A stretch of 64,000 nt of DNA, from positions 3,666,701 to 3,730,700 of the forward strand of contig CM076654.1 in the NCBI GenBank assembly GCA_038496675.1, written 5' to 3'. Shown in pieces: positions 61,698 through 64,000 of this stretch (its first letter is position 1; each line of letters opens with the position of its first letter). Under the pieces are notes generated by a model. That model had not been told where the DNA came from. It saw nothing but the letters and a program-made list of their open reading frames with translations, and did not search any database. This DNA comes from Rachycentron canadum (taxonomy: Eukaryota; Chordata; Actinopteri; Carangiformes; Rachycentridae). The position numbers were made by a program, and so were the translations under genes.

Positions 61698-62985
61698 GTA
61701 TATCCCTGATGCTTAGCTGTAGCCTTTTTTGAGTCAATCCACATTTTCTCAAAGATTAAACATCTTTCTCAAAACCATCTGCTTCTCTTTACACAAACCT
61801 CCTCCTTTAAAAAGGGAAATCAATACAGATACATGTTTTTGCTGAATTCACCCCATTAGTATGCCTCATTTTTAGAGTTTTACATTCAGTTATTGCAGCC
61901 ACAGCTTATCTTCTTTGACAAAAAAAAAAAGGAAAAGTCTCACATCAAATACACAGACAGCATTTTCTTCTATGAATGAGCCTCAGGTGAACTGTCAACT
62001 TTCAGTATGTGATGCACGCTGCGCACCTACATCAGGCAACGTTTGCATCACGTTGCCTCTCATGTGCTCCGCCACGACACGGTGGCATCGGCACATAGGC
62101 GGTTGCAGTTCCCTTACCATCGGCAAACCTTTTACAGTAGAGCGGTCTTATGTAACTGCAACAAAAGGGCTTTGTGCTCCTTTTGTTATCTTGGATCACT
62201 GAGAATGTCAAAGCAGATCTCCTTAATGAAGCGGCAGAATCGCTGGTCTTTGGTTTTTAATCTGCAAACAACTGCCTCACATGTTTGGTATATAAAACAT
62301 TTTTTTTTTTAAGTTGACACAACATCGTTTTATGAATGTTGTCACAATTATAATTTTTAATATTGAATGTGACCAGTGTCACATGATTATAGCAATTGGC
62401 CAGGGAGTAATGATTATTTACATGAATTATTAATCTGTCCATTTTTTTGATTGCTCAATTAATCTTTTATCCTTTATGTCAGGAAACAGTAAAAATGTAC
62501 ATCCAATTCCTATAATGCTACATCTTCAATTTTTTAATGCTTTTATCAAACCAACAATGTGAATTGCAATGATACAAAAGAGAGAAAGACAGAAAATCAA
62601 ATTTTTGAAGCATATTTATCAAGCAATTTGCTTTCCTAATTAATTTAAAGGATAAATTGATTAGTTTGACTAAACAATATCACACAAGTTGAGCTTACTA
62701 GCTTTTCTGGAGTTTGCAACCCAAAAGAGTCTGAGTGCCCATTTACATTAGTTATTTTAAGTATCTTGTAGCTTCATAAAATCCTTAAACAAACTCCAAA
62801 TGAAGTAGTTGTAAATTATGCTTGTGCTACATAGCTAACATTACAATTAACTCCTGTTCTGTGAGTTCAGCATTAAAGTTAACTGCTGTGGAAGACGAGA
62901 TCAGTTATTTGCCTCTAGTGGAGTTAACATGCTCGCCAGCTAGCCCCAACCCAGTCAGGCTATCTGGTCACTTTCCAATACTGAG
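61698..62985. other. Gene-poor spacer
   Basis: AT-rich. A 95-codon plus frame at 61915-62202 has no recognised domain. Nothing else is supported. Confidence 0.6.
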
Positions 62986-63523
62986 TGTCATAATGAGTTT
63001 TCTGCCGGACCCCAAGGTGCAGACACAGAAACAAAGAAATGGACTGAGTACAGATTTTATTTGACCAACCAGATGAGCAGGGTTAGTGGGGCAAGGTCTC
63101 GGGGGTTTTCCAGGGGGGCGGGGAGCGGTGCAGTGGGGATAGTGTTGGTAGCAGGGACCCTGAGGCCGAGGCTGAGGCTCAGACTGGAGTCGGCAGGAAA
63201 GCAAGGGATCGGAGGTCCACACAGAGAACACAAGTTTAGTCGCAAATTAACAAAGGCCCTGAAATACACAGCGCGAGCCAGGGCCCAGTACAACAAAGGT
63301 GAGCGGATGATCTGGCAAAGGCTGGAGAGCTGAGTCGGCTTTTAACAGGTGGGTGATTAGATTTACTGCAGGTGTGTAAGTGGCAAGGAGGCCTCCAACC
63401 CCACCCGGCTCCAGACCAACCTTCAAACAAGACACAGGGAAAACAGACGAGACACACACACCCACAAAGGGGAAGGAGGGAGCAGGGGAAAACAAAGGGA
63501 AGAAAAACACAGGGATCCTGCCA
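62986..63523 (-). mobile_element. Solo LTR, Gypsy-like, with 5-bp target-site duplication
   Basis: A 538-bp unit flanked on both sides by CTGAG (62981-62985 and 63524-63528). Its ends are TGTCA...TGCCA on the plus strand, giving the LTR 5'-TG...CA-3' with imperfect 5-bp terminal inverted repeat (TGGCA...TGACA on the minus strand). On the minus strand it contains AATAAA (plus TTTATT, 63056-63061) followed by TCCATTTCTTTGTTTCTGTG and CACCTTGGGGTCCGGCAG, the layout of R-U5 ends in fish Ty3/Gypsy LTRs. No internal region, primer-binding site or polymerase frame adjoins, so it is a solo LTR left by recombination. Open frames inside it are not genes. Confidence 0.8.
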
Positions 63524-64000
63524 CTGAGTCAATGTAGAAGTTCAGTTATATATATATATATAAAACCTTTTGTAAATGCAACAATGGCTCTTAGCAAGAC
63601 TATAAGTGAACAGCTATTAAGGCTATTGTTGAAACCTACAAATAGCTCCTTTAATTGACAGATTCATTGACCGATTGAAAGACAGATGTGTCTCCGTGTG
63701 CTTGGTCCCAGGTCCCAGCCAACCTTACCCTGCGAAGTCACAAGAATAGGAGTTTAGTTAGCTAGCTAACAGCTAGTTCACTTAGCACAGACTCACTCAG
63801 ATGACTCATATTAATGAATTACAAGCAAGACAAGAGTTTTATCACCCTTCACAGGCACCTATTGACCCTCGCACTCACACAAGTCACTAAGTGGTTGAAC
63901 TGTGTGAGGACAGATAAAGACAGTTTTAATACGATAGCACGTATTGGAACTTTGAGACTTCAGTTTCTCTTATCTCAGACCCTGTGAGTGGCTATTTGCT
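63524..64000. other. Spacer to the right edge
   Basis: It has a short (TA)n run at about 63546-63562 and no recognised feature otherwise. Confidence 0.6.

Noticed and set aside
62968..63532. Several overlapping frames of 79-98 codons
   Set aside because: All lie within or across the solo LTR, which has no coding function.

Overview
This window is vertebrate nuclear DNA, almost certainly from a ray-finned (teleost) fish. Its genes are split by GT-AG introns and end in AATAAA poly(A) signals. The three genes I can name are clear vertebrate orthologues. The spacer carries dispersed repeats that I recognise as typical of teleosts: tRNA-type SINEs, a hAT-like non-autonomous transposon, LINE fragments and a Gypsy-like solo LTR. 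No bacterial, phage or CRISPR feature was seen. Most open frames over 60 codons outside the named genes look like chance frames or low-complexity translations.

Layout. 1-19,000 is the gene-dense part. From left to right it holds: the 5' end of a short-chain dehydrogenase/reductase gene (minus; exons 855-878 and 507-677, remainder off the left edge); ppil3 (minus; six coding exons, 1586-3198, 161 aa); lrrc8a (minus; two coding exons, 8732-11276, 795 aa, with an apparent 4.9-kb 3' UTR and non-coding 5' exons up to about 13,770); and hscb (plus; six coding exons, 14191-18873, 275 aa). lrrc8a and hscb are head to head across about 420 bp of GC-rich sequence, probably a shared promoter. Splice sites for all of these were placed by hand so that the reading frame is conserved across every junction.

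19,000-64,000 is gene-poor. It has one candidate signal-peptide exon (plus, 21281-21405) and one well-formed terminal exon of an unidentified minus-strand gene (43797-43927, poly(A) signal at 42560-42565). If the latter is real, its upstream exons lie to the right and much of 44-64 kb would be intron. The rest is AT-rich spacer with microsatellites, old repeats and several homeodomain/RFX-motif-rich patches that look like conserved non-coding elements, which cannot be shown without alignment.

The named genes do not form one pathway. ppil3 encodes a spliceosome-associated cyclophilin-type isomerase, lrrc8a the obligatory subunit of the volume-regulated anion channel, and hscb the mitochondrial co-chaperone for iron-sulfur cluster transfer. 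In human these three lie on different chromosomes (2q33, 9q34, 22q12), so the linkage here is a fish arrangement. I found no convincing undescribed system. The points most worth checking are the two unidentified exons, the solo LTR with intact target-site duplication, the nested tandem repeat/SINE at 29-30.6 kb, and the lrrc8a upstream ORF.
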